A program made the translations under genes and the position numbers. A DNA stretch of 64,000 bases. Source: Tardiphaga sp. (lineage in GTDB: Bacteria; Pseudomonadota; Alphaproteobacteria; Rhizobiales; Xanthobacteraceae). Within the stretch, counting starts at the first letter, position 1; each line of letters starts with the position of its first letter. Shown in pieces: positions 19,484-27,464 of the stretch. The notes under the pieces are model-generated. The model worked only from the letters and a program-made list of their open reading frames with translations, made no database searches and had not been told where the DNA came from. The DNA lies in the NCBI GenBank assembly GCA_030147505.1, contig JASBVG010000019.1, forward strand, positions 1 through 64,000, written 5' to 3'.

Positions 19484-20710
19484 ATGAATTTCGATGATAC
19501 GCCGCAGGAATCCGTTTTCCGCGCTGAGGCCCGCAAGTGGATCGATGCCAATGCGCCGAAAGAGTTACATGCGGCTCTGTCCGATCCCAACGCCAAGCGG
19601 GACTCTATGCTTGGCGCCTCCAAGGCCTGGCAGAAGAGGAAGGCCGAGGCAGGTTGGGCCTGCCTGCATTGGCCGAAGGAATATGGTGGCCGCGGATCGA
19701 CCCCCATCGAGCGTGTGATCTGGCAGCAGGAAGAGGGCGTTTATGACAAGCTCTCGCGCCCCTTCGCCATCGGTCAGGGCATGTGCGGGCCGACCGTGAT
19801 GGCCTATGCCACAGAAGAGCAGAAGCGCGAATATCTGCCGCCGCTGGCCTCTGGCGAAAAGGTCTGGTGTCAGTTGTTCTCCGAGCCTGCCGGCGGGTCC
19901 GACGTTGCCGGCCTGCGCACCCGTGCGGAGAAAGACGGCGACGACTGGATCATCAACGGCCAGAAGATCTGGACCTCCGGCGCGCATTACTCGGACTACG
20001 GCATCCTGATCACCCGCACCGATCCCAATGTGCCGAAGCACAAGGGTCTCACCATGTTCTTCCTCGACATGAAGAGCCCCGGCGTGGAGATCAAGCCGAT
20101 CAAGCAGGCCAATGGCATGCAGGAATTCAACGAGGTGTTCTTCACCAATGTGCGCATCCCGGACGCGCAGCGCCTTGGTTCGGTCGGAGATGGCTGGAAC
20201 GTGTCGCTCACCACGCTGATGAACGAGCGCATGTCCATCGGCGCTCGCGTCCATACCGGCTTTCCCGAACTGTTCGATTATTGCAGCAAGCTGATGCTGG
20301 AGGATGGCCCGGCCATCAACGATCCCAATGTGCGTTCGAAGCTTGCAGGCTGGGCTGTGAAGAATTCCGGCCTCACCTACACGAGCTATCGGTCGATTTC
20401 GGCGCTGTCGAAGGGCGAGCGGCCGGGGCCGGAGAATTCCATCGGCAAGCTGGTGTCGGGCATGATGATGCAGGACATCGCCATGTTCGCCGCCGATCTG
20501 CAGGGCGCCTCCGGTGCACTGGCGGGTGAGGACGCGGAAGCCCATGGCGAGTTCCAGGCGACGATCCTGTCTTCGCCCTCGATGCGCATCGCGGGGGGCA
20601 CCGACGAGATCCTGCGCAACATCATCGCGGAACGCGTGCTTGGTCTGCCCGGCGATATCCGCGTCGACAAGGATGTGCCGTTCAACAAGGTGCCGACCAA
20701 GGGACGATGA
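19484..20710 (+). CDS. Acyl-CoA dehydrogenase, large-subunit type (copy 2)
   Basis: 408-aa tandem paralogue of the preceding gene, with the same motifs throughout and an almost identical C-terminus ending VDKDVPFNKVPTKGR. The 57-bp spacer has GCAGAGGACGACC before the start. Two large subunits beside a single small subunit suggest alternative partners with different acyl-chain preference (inference). It ends the dense part of the operon. A repeat element follows. Confidence 0.9.
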   Translation: MNFDDTPQESVFRAEARKWIDANAPKELHAALSDPNAKRDSMLGASKAWQKRKAEAGWACLHWPKEYGGRGSTPIERVIWQQEEGVYDKLSRPFAIGQGMCGPTVMAYATEEQKREYLPPLASGEKVWCQLFSEPAGGSDVAGLRTRAEKDGDDWIINGQKIWTSGAHYSDYGILITRTDPNVPKHKGLTMFFLDMKSPGVEIKPIKQANGMQEFNEVFFTNVRIPDAQRLGSVGDGWNVSLTTLMNERMSIGARVHTGFPELFDYCSKLMLEDGPAINDPNVRSKLAGWAVKNSGLTYTSYRSISALSKGERPGPENSIGKLVSGMMMQDIAMFAADLQGASGALAGEDAEAHGEFQATILSSPSMRIAGGTDEILRNIIAERVLGLPGDIRVDKDVPFNKVPTKGR

Positions 20711-20720
20711 TAACTCCGCC

Positions 20721-20833
20721 CTCATCCTGAGAGCGCGCCACTTGGCGCGCGTCTCGAAGGATGGCAACAAGCACAGAGCCAAGCCAGCTCATGGTTCGAG
20801 ACGGCGCCAGGCGGCGCCTCCTTACCATGAGGG
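20721..20833. repeat. Palindromic repeat, CTCATCCTGAG/GTCTCGAAGGATG family
   Basis: CTCATCCTGAGAGCGCGCCA ... GCGCGTCTCGAAGGATGG, then CTCATGGTTCGAGACGGCGCC ... CCATGAGG. Two hairpin units lie between the dehydrogenase and the nitroreductase. Confidence 0.65.
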
Positions 20834-20852
20834 ATCGAGCCAGGATGTTTCC

Positions 20853-21530
20853 ATGACTGACGCCATCTCTACTCTCGAAACCCTTCTCGCCGACCGCTAT
20901 TCCTGCCGCGCCTACAAGCCTGATGCTGTGTCACGCGAGATCATCGATCGTATTCTCACCGCTGCACAGCGCACGGCATCGTGGTGCAACAGCCAGCCCT
21001 GGCAGGTGACGATCACCTCAGGGGAGGCCACGAAGCGCTTCCGCGATGCTCTCTACCCTGTTGCCGCTTCCGGTACGTCGAGCACCGGCGATTTCGAATT
21101 CCCGCGCGAATATCGCGGCGTCTATCTCGACCGCCGCCGCGAAAGCGGTTTCCAGCTCTACAACACGCTCGGCATCGCCCGTGGCGACAAGGCCGCTTAT
21201 GCCGAACAGGCGCTGCAGAATTTCAATTTCTTCGGGGCTCCGCATGTCGCGATCATCACGTCCGATGAAGCGCTGGGCGTTTATGGCGCGGTGGATTGCG
21301 GTGGCTACGTCAACAATTTTATGCTGGCTGCACAGGCCCTGGGCGTCGCCACGGTCCCGCAGGCCGCGCTGGCATTTCACTCGGCGGTGGTCCGCAAGCA
21401 TTTCGACATGCCCGATGATCGCCGCGTTGTGTGCGGAATCTCGTTCGGCTATGCGGATGGCGAGCACAAGGTAAACAGCTATCGCACGAGCAGGGCACAA
21501 CTCGGCGATGTGGCGAGATTTGTGGAGTAA
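20853..21530 (+). CDS. Nitroreductase-family flavoprotein
   Basis: 225-aa FMN-dependent oxidoreductase of the nitroreductase superfamily. The N-terminus ETLLADRYSCRAYKPDAVSRE and RTASWCNSQPWQV are the usual FMN/arginine motifs, and the C-terminal VCGISFGYAD is typical. ATG 20853 begins the family-like N-terminus. The long upstream extension to 20514 overlaps the dehydrogenase gene. The substrate is unknown. A role in the adjacent catabolic island is possible but unsupported. Confidence 0.87.
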   Translation: MTDAISTLETLLADRYSCRAYKPDAVSREIIDRILTAAQRTASWCNSQPWQVTITSGEATKRFRDALYPVAASGTSSTGDFEFPREYRGVYLDRRRESGFQLYNTLGIARGDKAAYAEQALQNFNFFGAPHVAIITSDEALGVYGAVDCGGYVNNFMLAAQALGVATVPQAALAFHSAVVRKHFDMPDDRRVVCGISFGYADGEHKVNSYRTSRAQLGDVARFVE

Positions 21531-21545
21531 GCAGCTGTGCGCCGA

Positions 21546-21577
21546 GTGTCTCTCTCCGCTTGCGGGAGAGGGGACAC
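21546..21577. terminator. Hairpin between convergent nitroreductase and crotonase genes
   Basis: GTGTCTCTCTCCGC pairs imperfectly with GCGGGAGAGGGGACAC across a short TT loop. It is placed between two convergent stop codons and could serve both, although no strong U-tract follows. Confidence 0.5.
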
Positions 21578-21596
21578 GTGGGCGCCATCAATGGCC

Positions 21597-22388
21597 TTAA
21601 AACCTCGGCGCTCGCTTCTCCGCAAATGCCTTTGTGCCTTCCTTGATCTCATCGCCGCGCATGCTGTCCCGCGCGCGCCGATTGGCTGCTTCCTCGTCCA
21701 GTTCGCCGCGGGCGAATTCGTTGATCGCCTGCTTCATGCCGCGCATTGCCATCGGTGCATTGCCAGCCAGCATGGTCGCCAGCCGCTCCACCTCGCCATC
21801 CAGCGTCCGCGCGGTTGCGATCGACGTCAGATAGCCGATCCGCAGCATTTCATGCGCGTCGATCTTCTCCGCAGTGAGAAACAGCCGCTTGGCATTGTCG
21901 ATGCCTAGGCGGCTCACATAGCGCTTGATGCCGCCTGTGTAGTAATGCAGCCCGAGCCGCGCCGCCGGCATGAACATCTCTGCGATATCCAGGCCGATCC
22001 GGAAATCGCAGGCCAGCGCAAGGTCCGTCGAGCCGCCATAAACACCACCATTGAGACGGCAGATGGTCGGTACGCCCAGGTCCTCCAGCCGGTTCGCCAC
22101 TGCCTCAAAGGCTGAGCCAGACGATGACTCTGCCGGTGTGCTCGCCGCCCGCGCGGCGATGGCCGTCAGATCGAACCCTGCGCTGAAGGCGCGCCCGGTC
22201 CCGGTCAGGACCAGCGCCCGAATCGCTGGATCTGCTTCCACCCTGTCGAAATGCACCATCAATGCGTCCAGATCGGCCTGCGACAGCCGGTTGAGCTTGG
22301 CCGGGCGGTTGAGGCGAATGGTGGCGCGGGGACCGTCGATGGTAAGGATCGGGGCGGAATTGTCGGCCGTGTCTGTCGTTTCCGACAT
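21597..22388 (-). CDS. Enoyl-CoA hydratase/isomerase-family protein
   Basis: 263-aa crotonase-fold protein with oxyanion-hole segments FSAGFDLTAIA and GGVYGGSTDLALACDFRI. The first catalytic Glu is replaced by Asp (STDLALA), and the second region reads PAARLGLHYYTGG with no Glu, so simple hydratase activity is uncertain. An excellent RBS (AAGGAGAAC) precedes ATG 22388. It is transcribed towards the island but from the opposite strand, so it probably forms its own unit. Confidence 0.82.
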   Translation of the reverse strand: MSETTDTADNSAPILTIDGPRATIRLNRPAKLNRLSQADLDALMVHFDRVEADPAIRALVLTGTGRAFSAGFDLTAIAARAASTPAESSSGSAFEAVANRLEDLGVPTICRLNGGVYGGSTDLALACDFRIGLDIAEMFMPAARLGLHYYTGGIKRYVSRLGIDNAKRLFLTAEKIDAHEMLRIGYLTSIATARTLDGEVERLATMLAGNAPMAMRGMKQAINEFARGELDEEAANRRARDSMRGDEIKEGTKAFAEKRAPRF

Positions 22389-22589
22389 GTTGTTCTCCTT
22401 CTAGGCGCGAACACGGTGCCCGCACCGTCCGGGCGCGTCAATTGCCATGCCCGATCGTCTCATTTTCAGACGCTTCGGGGCGGGGTATGATGGCCGAAAG
22501 GTTCTATCGCGGCTCGCGCGCTCCCCGGTCATCCGCCTTTCACACGGACGGGAGATAGCGGTCGCTTTCTCGAACACCGGTTCGCGCCC

Positions 22590-23252
22590 ATGGACATGTC
22601 CTATCTTCATCATTTCGGCAGTGCCGCTGCCACGATTTTCGTGGTGGCGACAGCGACCATGCGGACGATGATTCCGCTGCGCGTATTCGGTATCATGGCG
22701 AATCTGCTGCTGATCGCGATTTCGATTCCGACGCACAACTATCCGACCCTGGTGCTTCATGCGGTGTTGCTGCCGGTGAATGTTTTTCGTCTGCGCCAGA
22801 TGCTGCAGCTGGTGCGCGATGTGAAAAAGTCGGTGAATTCGGACCTCTCAATGGAATGGTTGAAGCCGTTCATGACCAAGCAGAAGTGCAAGGCGGGTGA
22901 AATACTGTTCTACAAGGACGAGAAGGCCGACCGGATGTTCTACATCGTGTCCGGCCGCTATCGCCTCGTCGAATCCGGCATCGAGCTGCCGGTCGGCGCG
23001 ATCGTCGGTGAACTCGGTATGCTGTCGCCGCTCGGCGAACGCACGCAGACGCTGGAATGTATCGAAGCAGGTCTCGTGCTGAGCGTCACTTATGCCCAGG
23101 TTGAAGAACTTTACGTGCAAAATCCGGAGTTCGGATTCTTCTTCCTGCGTCTTGCGAGCGCGCGGCTGTTCGAGAATATCGGCACGCTGGAGGCGCGGTT
23201 GTTGCAGCGCGAGGTCTCGCTGCCTATGCCAGCGGCAACGCAACCCGCGTAA
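22590..23252 (+). CDS. Membrane-anchored cyclic-nucleotide-binding-domain protein
   Basis: 220 aa. The first 70 residues contain two to three hydrophobic segments. Residues about 84-200 form a Crp-type cyclic-nucleotide-binding domain (KCKAGEILFYKDEKADRMFYIVSGRYRL ... GAIVGELGMLSP). There is no helix-turn-helix, so it is not a transcription factor. The arrangement of short membrane bundle plus CNBD resembles Popeye-domain proteins. It is followed after 15 bp by the DUF6537-like gene. A class III cyclase is encoded at 5301. Confidence 0.78.
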   Translation: MDMSYLHHFGSAAATIFVVATATMRTMIPLRVFGIMANLLLIAISIPTHNYPTLVLHAVLLPVNVFRLRQMLQLVRDVKKSVNSDLSMEWLKPFMTKQKCKAGEILFYKDEKADRMFYIVSGRYRLVESGIELPVGAIVGELGMLSPLGERTQTLECIEAGLVLSVTYAQVEELYVQNPEFGFFFLRLASARLFENIGTLEARLLQREVSLPMPAATQPA

Positions 23253-23267
23253 CTTTCAGGGATCGTC

Positions 23268-24113
23268 GTGGCAGGCTTCACCAATGTCATCCGTTCGACT
23301 ATTCGTGAGATTGCCGGCATCAACGATGTCGCAGCGGTGCAATATCCGGTTGGGCTGCCCGCAGTCGTGCGCCCGATCGCACAGGACGGCGTTGCGCTCC
23401 TGATCGACTATCAGAGCCCCGCTTATGCACAGCTCTATTGCGATCGCCTGCGCCGTTTCATCGGCAAGCGTGGCGTCGACGATGCATTGTTCGTGGAGAT
23501 CGCACGGCTTCTCGCCGCGCGCATGGGGTATCTTGATCCGATTCGCATCGCGCAACTGAAGCTGCAGGAGCCCGTGACGCCGGGCCGCAAACCCGCCGTG
23601 GACACACGCCGATTCCGTCTCGACGAACTGGTGTCGTCGCTCCCGGATATTGTCGGAAAGCCCGCCATGCGACTGCTGGAGCGGATCTATTGTGCGCATC
23701 GCACGGTCCAGATCCGCTTCAGCAAGGCCAGCATCATCGGCATCAAGCGCCTGGAATTTGAAGCCTGGCTGCGGCATTGGCGCCGTCTCTCCACGCGCTA
23801 CGAGATGGAGCGCGTCTGGGTCGAGCGCTGGCTGCACATGATCGACAGGGCGCTGACCAAACGGCCCGATGCGGTCGTTGCGGTGGTGCGTTCGGCTACC
23901 ATGATCGAAGGCTATGGCACCAGCTATCGCCATGGCATGGCGGCCTGGCATCAGATCATCGACGGGCTCGCCAAGCCGAGTTTCGACGGTACGCTCGATA
24001 TTGCCGATCTCAGCGACGCCATCGAACGCGCGCGTGCGGTGCCGCGCGATCCCAAGGGAGAGCAGTTGCGCAAGGCGATCGGCGAAATTCGTGGCCATGC
24101 GCTGGCGCATTGA
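23268..24113 (+). CDS. Orphan DUF6537-like protein (resembles the C-terminal region of indolepyruvate oxidoreductase-like proteins)
   Basis: 281 aa, GTG start. The segment WLRHWRRLSTRYEMERVWVERWL followed by TMIEGYGTSYRHGMAAWHQII resembles the (L/V)xGYGxTxxRG region in the C-terminal domain of IorB/DUF6537-type proteins. The N-terminal pyruvate:ferredoxin-oxidoreductase gamma domain and all cysteine clusters are absent, so it cannot be a complete oxidoreductase. It is probably co-transcribed with the CNBD protein just upstream. The assignment rests on remembered motif similarity and is moderate. Confidence 0.5.
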   Translation: MAGFTNVIRSTIREIAGINDVAAVQYPVGLPAVVRPIAQDGVALLIDYQSPAYAQLYCDRLRRFIGKRGVDDALFVEIARLLAARMGYLDPIRIAQLKLQEPVTPGRKPAVDTRRFRLDELVSSLPDIVGKPAMRLLERIYCAHRTVQIRFSKASIIGIKRLEFEAWLRHWRRLSTRYEMERVWVERWLHMIDRALTKRPDAVVAVVRSATMIEGYGTSYRHGMAAWHQIIDGLAKPSFDGTLDIADLSDAIERARAVPRDPKGEQLRKAIGEIRGHALAH

Positions 24114-24249
24114 CGGCGTGGCAAAAGGCGCAACACGATACGGTGAGTTTCCGGGTTCCGCGACGTGCATTCCTGCCGTCGGGATGTCATAAATGGGACG
24201 AGCGGCGGCCTGATGGGCCAGCCCGTCGTGACTGCAAAGAGGGGCCAGC

Positions 24250-24651
24250 GTGTTTCCTGCAATGTCGTCGTCGATTGCTCTGGGCGGGCTTGTCGGCTGG
24301 ATGCTCGCGCTCACCGTCAAGCATGTCATCGGGGACTTTGTCCTGCAAAATGCCTGGATGGCGATGGGCAAGGATCAGAAGACCGGCTGGGCTTTGCCGC
24401 TGCTGATCCATTGCGCGATTCACGGCGTGCTGACGACCGTCATCATCGCTGCAGTTCAGCCGAAACTCTGGTTTCTCGGGCTGGTCGATTTCGCGATCCA
24501 CATCGTGATCGATCGCTGCAAAGGCTGGCTGGTGGCGCATTTTGGCGTTACGCCGGATACTCGCTGGTTCTGGTGGCTGATCGGAATCGATCAGGCTCTG
24601 CACCATCTGACCGACTTTTTTCTCGCCATTTACATCGTCGCCAACAGCTGA
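24250..24651 (+). CDS. DUF3307 inner-membrane protein
   Basis: 133 aa with about four hydrophobic segments. The polar motifs KHVIGDFVLQ near the N-terminus, IHCAIHGVLT in the centre and DQALHHLTDF near the C-terminus are the family hallmarks (conserved His/Asp facing the membrane core). Function unknown. GTG 24250 has GAGGGG 5 nt upstream. ATG 24262 is an alternative. Confidence 0.8.
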   Translation: MFPAMSSSIALGGLVGWMLALTVKHVIGDFVLQNAWMAMGKDQKTGWALPLLIHCAIHGVLTTVIIAAVQPKLWFLGLVDFAIHIVIDRCKGWLVAHFGVTPDTRWFWWLIGIDQALHHLTDFFLAIYIVANS

Positions 24652-24807
24652 ATCGGCGAAAATCTTGCGGCAGCCTTGCGTCAGGCTTGTGGCGACCGCT
24701 GCCATATTTACCACTGTTGCGCAAGAGACGCACATGGCCGTTAAGCCTATTGGTTAACCGCACATTAGCAAATTGGATCGCATCCTCGGCATCGAGGAGA
24801 ACAACCC

Positions 24808-25221
24808 ATGTGGTCCAGCCGTCAAGCTTTTGAGAACGATCGTTGCCCGGTCAGCGATGACCTGCTCGGCGCGATGTATCGTGCGAACGAAAATGGCCTG
24901 CCCCATCTCGTTGCCAGCGTGCCGTCGGAAGCGCGCGCGATGCTGGCGCTGTTCTGCTATCGCCGCAATCACATGCATGCGCTTGCGATCTCCATCGCAT
25001 CGAGCTGCAGCGAGCGCGAGCTGATCGAACACGGCGGCCGGGTCGGTTCCACGCTCTATGCTCTGGCACATCAGGCACCTGCAGCGCGCAGCGTGTCGGT
25101 ATCCGCCTATAGCAGCCGCAAGGCGATCACGCTGTCAACCAAGCCGCTGTCGACCCTCGCGCCGCTGGATGAAGATCTCGACGACGAGATCGAAGCCGAG
25201 CGCGACCGCGTCATCGCCTAA
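24808..25221 (+). CDS. Conserved hypothetical protein
   Basis: 137 aa, no domain recognised. The N-terminal half is mixed alpha with RAMLALFCYRRNHMHALAISIASSC, and the last 20 residues are strongly acidic (DEDLDDEIEAERD). GAGGAGAAC before ATG 24808 and a normal codon pattern support a real gene. It stands alone between the DUF3307 gene and the convergent Cys-cluster gene, separated from the latter's stop by 3 bp. Confidence 0.65.
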   Translation: MWSSRQAFENDRCPVSDDLLGAMYRANENGLPHLVASVPSEARAMLALFCYRRNHMHALAISIASSCSERELIEHGGRVGSTLYALAHQAPAARSVSVSAYSSRKAITLSTKPLSTLAPLDEDLDDEIEAERDRVIA

Positions 25222-25224
25222 GGT

Positions 25225-25554
25225 CTACCAGTCCGTGGCTGCCAGCACGGGCAGTCCGTGGCGGCGCCGTGCCATCGCGCATTCGGGATCGCCGGGCATG
25301 CAGGTCCGGCATACTTCGGGCCTGATCGCATAGATCCCGCAGGCGACGAATTCCCCGACCTTACCATTCAACGCGCTGCAACGATCGCCGTCGCAGCGCA
25401 TGCCGGACTGGCGTTCGTTCACGAATTTCGCCGGGATCAGATCGAGTTCCGCATCGTCCTCGGTGGTGAAGCGCGGCCAGTTGCTCGAATAGGAGCAGCA
25501 GGCGCCGCAGGCCTGGCACGGGCTGGCTTCATCGCTGGTGGAAGCAGTCGTCAT
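25225..25554 (-). CDS. YkgJ-family Cys-cluster protein
   Basis: 109 aa. The N-terminal CQACGACC motif, later cysteines in CDGDRCSAL, and YAIRPEVCRTCMPGDPEC match the zinc/iron-chelating CxxCxxCC family, whose biochemical role is undefined. ATG 25554 is preferred to the track-length start at 25743, which would overlap the WYL regulator gene. It lies 41 bp downstream of that gene on the same strand. Confidence 0.82.
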   Translation of the reverse strand: MTTASTSDEASPCQACGACCSYSSNWPRFTTEDDAELDLIPAKFVNERQSGMRCDGDRCSALNGKVGEFVACGIYAIRPEVCRTCMPGDPECAMARRRHGLPVLAATDW

Positions 25555-25595
25555 GCCCGGCCGTGTAGCGCGATCCGCCACATGCCGCCAGCCGC

Positions 25596-26294
25596 TCATG
25601 CGTCCGTCGGTCGTTCCCAGGCGAGCGTCTTGCGCCAACGGCTGCGGAGTACCTCCCGGCGCTCGGGATACTTTTCGTCGAGATATTCGGCCGTGACTGC
25701 GCGGTCGGTGCGAAAGCTGCGGAAATCGTTGCGCAGTTCGCACCAGGCCGCGAGCAGGCGCACGGCTTCGAGATAGCCGATCGCAATCGGCCAGACGATG
25801 CGCTCGCTGTCGCGGCCGGATTCGTCGCGGTAGCAGAGCCGGACCTTCTTGCCGGCGTGAATATGCGCGCGCATCTGCACCATATCGAGCGCATCGATGG
25901 CGCCGCGGAAATCCGGCCGGGCGCGGCTCGCCGGCTCAAGCACGAAGGGCCGCAGCTTCTCCGGCACGGTGTCGGCGATCTTGGCAATCAGATCCTTCGC
26001 TGCGGTCGCGAGCGCGGGATCGGCACGGCCCATCACCCATTGCGCGCCGAGCACCGCGGCCTCGATCTCGTCGGGCGTCAGCATCAAGGGCGGCATGTCG
26101 AAGCCGCTTTCCAGAATGTAGCCCATGCCGGCCTCGCCGCGAATCGGTACGCGCTGGCCCATCAGGGTCGCGATATCGCGATATATCGTGCGTTTCGAGG
26201 TCTCGAGCTCCGCCGCAATCGCATCCGCTGTCAGCGGTTTCCGCGTTCGCCGCAGCACCTGGATGATCTGGAACAGGCGATCCGCACGTCTCAT
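25596..26294 (-). CDS. YafY-type HTH/WYL-domain transcriptional regulator
   Basis: About 232 aa. The N-terminal HTH (RRADRLFQIIQVLRR ... LTADAIAAELETSKRTIYRDIATL) is followed by a WYL domain (VRLCYRDESGRDSERIVWPIAIGYLEAVRLLAAWCELR) and a C-terminal RFRTD-like segment. ATG 26294 is chosen because the alternative ATG at 26324 falls inside a likely operator palindrome. It is divergent from a short interrupted ORF and the GST gene, which it probably controls. Confidence 0.87.
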   Translation of the reverse strand: MRRADRLFQIIQVLRRTRKPLTADAIAAELETSKRTIYRDIATLMGQRVPIRGEAGMGYILESGFDMPPLMLTPDEIEAAVLGAQWVMGRADPALATAAKDLIAKIADTVPEKLRPFVLEPASRARPDFRGAIDALDMVQMRAHIHAGKKVRLCYRDESGRDSERIVWPIAIGYLEAVRLLAAWCELRNDFRSFRTDRAVTAEYLDEKYPERREVLRSRWRKTLAWERPTDA

Positions 26295-26312
26295 CGCGTC
26301 CTCGTCGAATGG

Positions 26313-26334
26313 TGCTGACAGCATGTTGGCAGCA
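26313..26334. promoter_or_regulatory. Candidate operator of the WYL regulator
   Basis: TGCTGACA (26313-26320) and TGGCAGCA (26327-26334) are 8-bp arms with one mismatch around 6 bp, 19 bp upstream of the chosen regulator start. YafY-type regulators are known to bind such CTGACA/TGTCAG palindromes, so autoregulation is likely. Confidence 0.5.
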
Positions 26335-26382
26335 GGGGTCCGTCATACAGGAGCCAACCCCGAACACGGAAGGATTCCTGCG

Positions 26383-26574
26383 ATGACGGCACTCCAAAGT
26401 CTCGACTTTTTCCGCGACGACCGGCTCTAGCGCCTCCGCGTCTGGCTGCTGGAGCGCGCGATACTCGTCATGACCGGCGATCTGCGCTGGGCGCTGCTGG
26501 CGTTCGGTTGCCGCCTGATGTCGGCATCGCTGGCGCAGGCACGCCTCTGGCTCACGTCCACCATCCGCTGCTGA
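26383..26574 (+). pseudogene. Small ORF interrupted by an in-frame TAG
   Basis: AAGGATTCCTGCG precedes ATG 26383, which reads 15 codons to TAG at 26428-26430. The same frame then continues open for 47 more codons to TGA at 26572-26574. The continuous 63-codon frame would encode an Arg/Leu-rich, partly hydrophobic peptide. It sits between the divergent WYL regulator and the GST gene. It may be a small gene broken by one nonsense change, or simply a chance frame. Confidence 0.35.
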
Positions 26575-26635
26575 CACCACGGTGGCAGCAGCGCCTCTCT
26601 AGAACGCCATCGCCAATCACCAATAGGAGAACGAC

Positions 26636-27364
26636 ATGATCACGCTGCACGGTGCAGGCGCGGGCTTTGGCCTGCCGGAAATCAGCCCCTTCGTCACCAA
26701 GACCGAGGTGCAGCTCAAGATGGCGGGCCTCGCTTATCGCAAGCAGCCATCGCGGCCGATGGCTTCGCCGAAAGGGCAGATCCCATTCATCGACGACGGT
26801 GCGGAGACCATCGCCGATTCCAGCTTCATTCGCGCCCATATCGAGAGCCAGCATGGCATCGATTTCGACGAGGGGCTCGATCTCGCGCAGCGTGCTCAAG
26901 CCTGGGCGATAGAGCGGATGATCGAGCATCACATCTATTTCGCGCTGGTCGGCGCGCGCTGGTTGAATGACGAGAATTTTGCGAAAGGCCCCGCACAGTT
27001 TTTCAACGATCTGCCGGACACGCAGCGGGAGGGCGTTCGCGCTGCCGTGCGCGATCAGGTGGAACACAATTATGTCGTCAGCGGTCTCGGCCGGCACTCG
27101 CCTGACGAGGCGCTCGAACTCGCGGGGCGCTCGCTGATGGCGTTGTCGCTACTGCTGGCAGATAAGGCCTATCTGATGGGCGAGCGTCCGTGCGGTGCGG
27201 ATGCGACTGCTTTTGCGATCCTTGCCGGGATCATGACGCCGTACTTCGACTCGCCGCTGCGGCAGCGTTTGATGCAGTTCGGGAATCTGGTTGCCTATGT
27301 GGATCGAATGATGGTGCGGTTCTATCCGGAGCATGAATGGCAGCGTCAGGCCGAAGCGGCGTAG
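26636..27364 (+). CDS. Glutathione S-transferase-family protein
   Basis: 242 aa. The N-terminal thioredoxin-like domain (ITLHGAGAGFGLPEISPFVTKTEVQLKMAG ... GQIPFIDDGAETIADSSFI) has the cis-Pro and the Asp-Ser glutathione contacts. The C-terminal half is all alpha with DKAYLMGERPCGADATAFAIL. It resembles the metaxin/FAX-type GST subgroup. AGGAGAACGAC precedes the start. It may be controlled by the divergent WYL regulator. Confidence 0.85.
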   Translation: MITLHGAGAGFGLPEISPFVTKTEVQLKMAGLAYRKQPSRPMASPKGQIPFIDDGAETIADSSFIRAHIESQHGIDFDEGLDLAQRAQAWAIERMIEHHIYFALVGARWLNDENFAKGPAQFFNDLPDTQREGVRAAVRDQVEHNYVVSGLGRHSPDEALELAGRSLMALSLLLADKAYLMGERPCGADATAFAILAGIMTPYFDSPLRQRLMQFGNLVAYVDRMMVRFYPEHEWQRQAEAA

Positions 27365-27376
27365 TTGCTCTCCCAA

Positions 27377-27464
27377 CTGTCGTTGCCCAGCTCGACCGGG
27401 CAACCCAGTAAACTCGGAAGCAGCGCCGTGTACTGGGTCACCCGGTCGAGCCGGGTGACGACAG
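27377..27464. repeat. REP-like palindromic repeat pair (CCAGTAAACTC family) overlapping a gene end
   Basis: CTGTCG ... CGACAG terminal inverted repeat. It holds two hairpins (TTGCCCAGCTCGACCGGGCAA and TCACCCGGTCGAGCCGGGTGA-like) joined by CCAGTAAACTC ... GTGTACTGGG. Its right end contains the stop codon and last codons of the PNPOx-fold gene. Confidence 0.75.
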
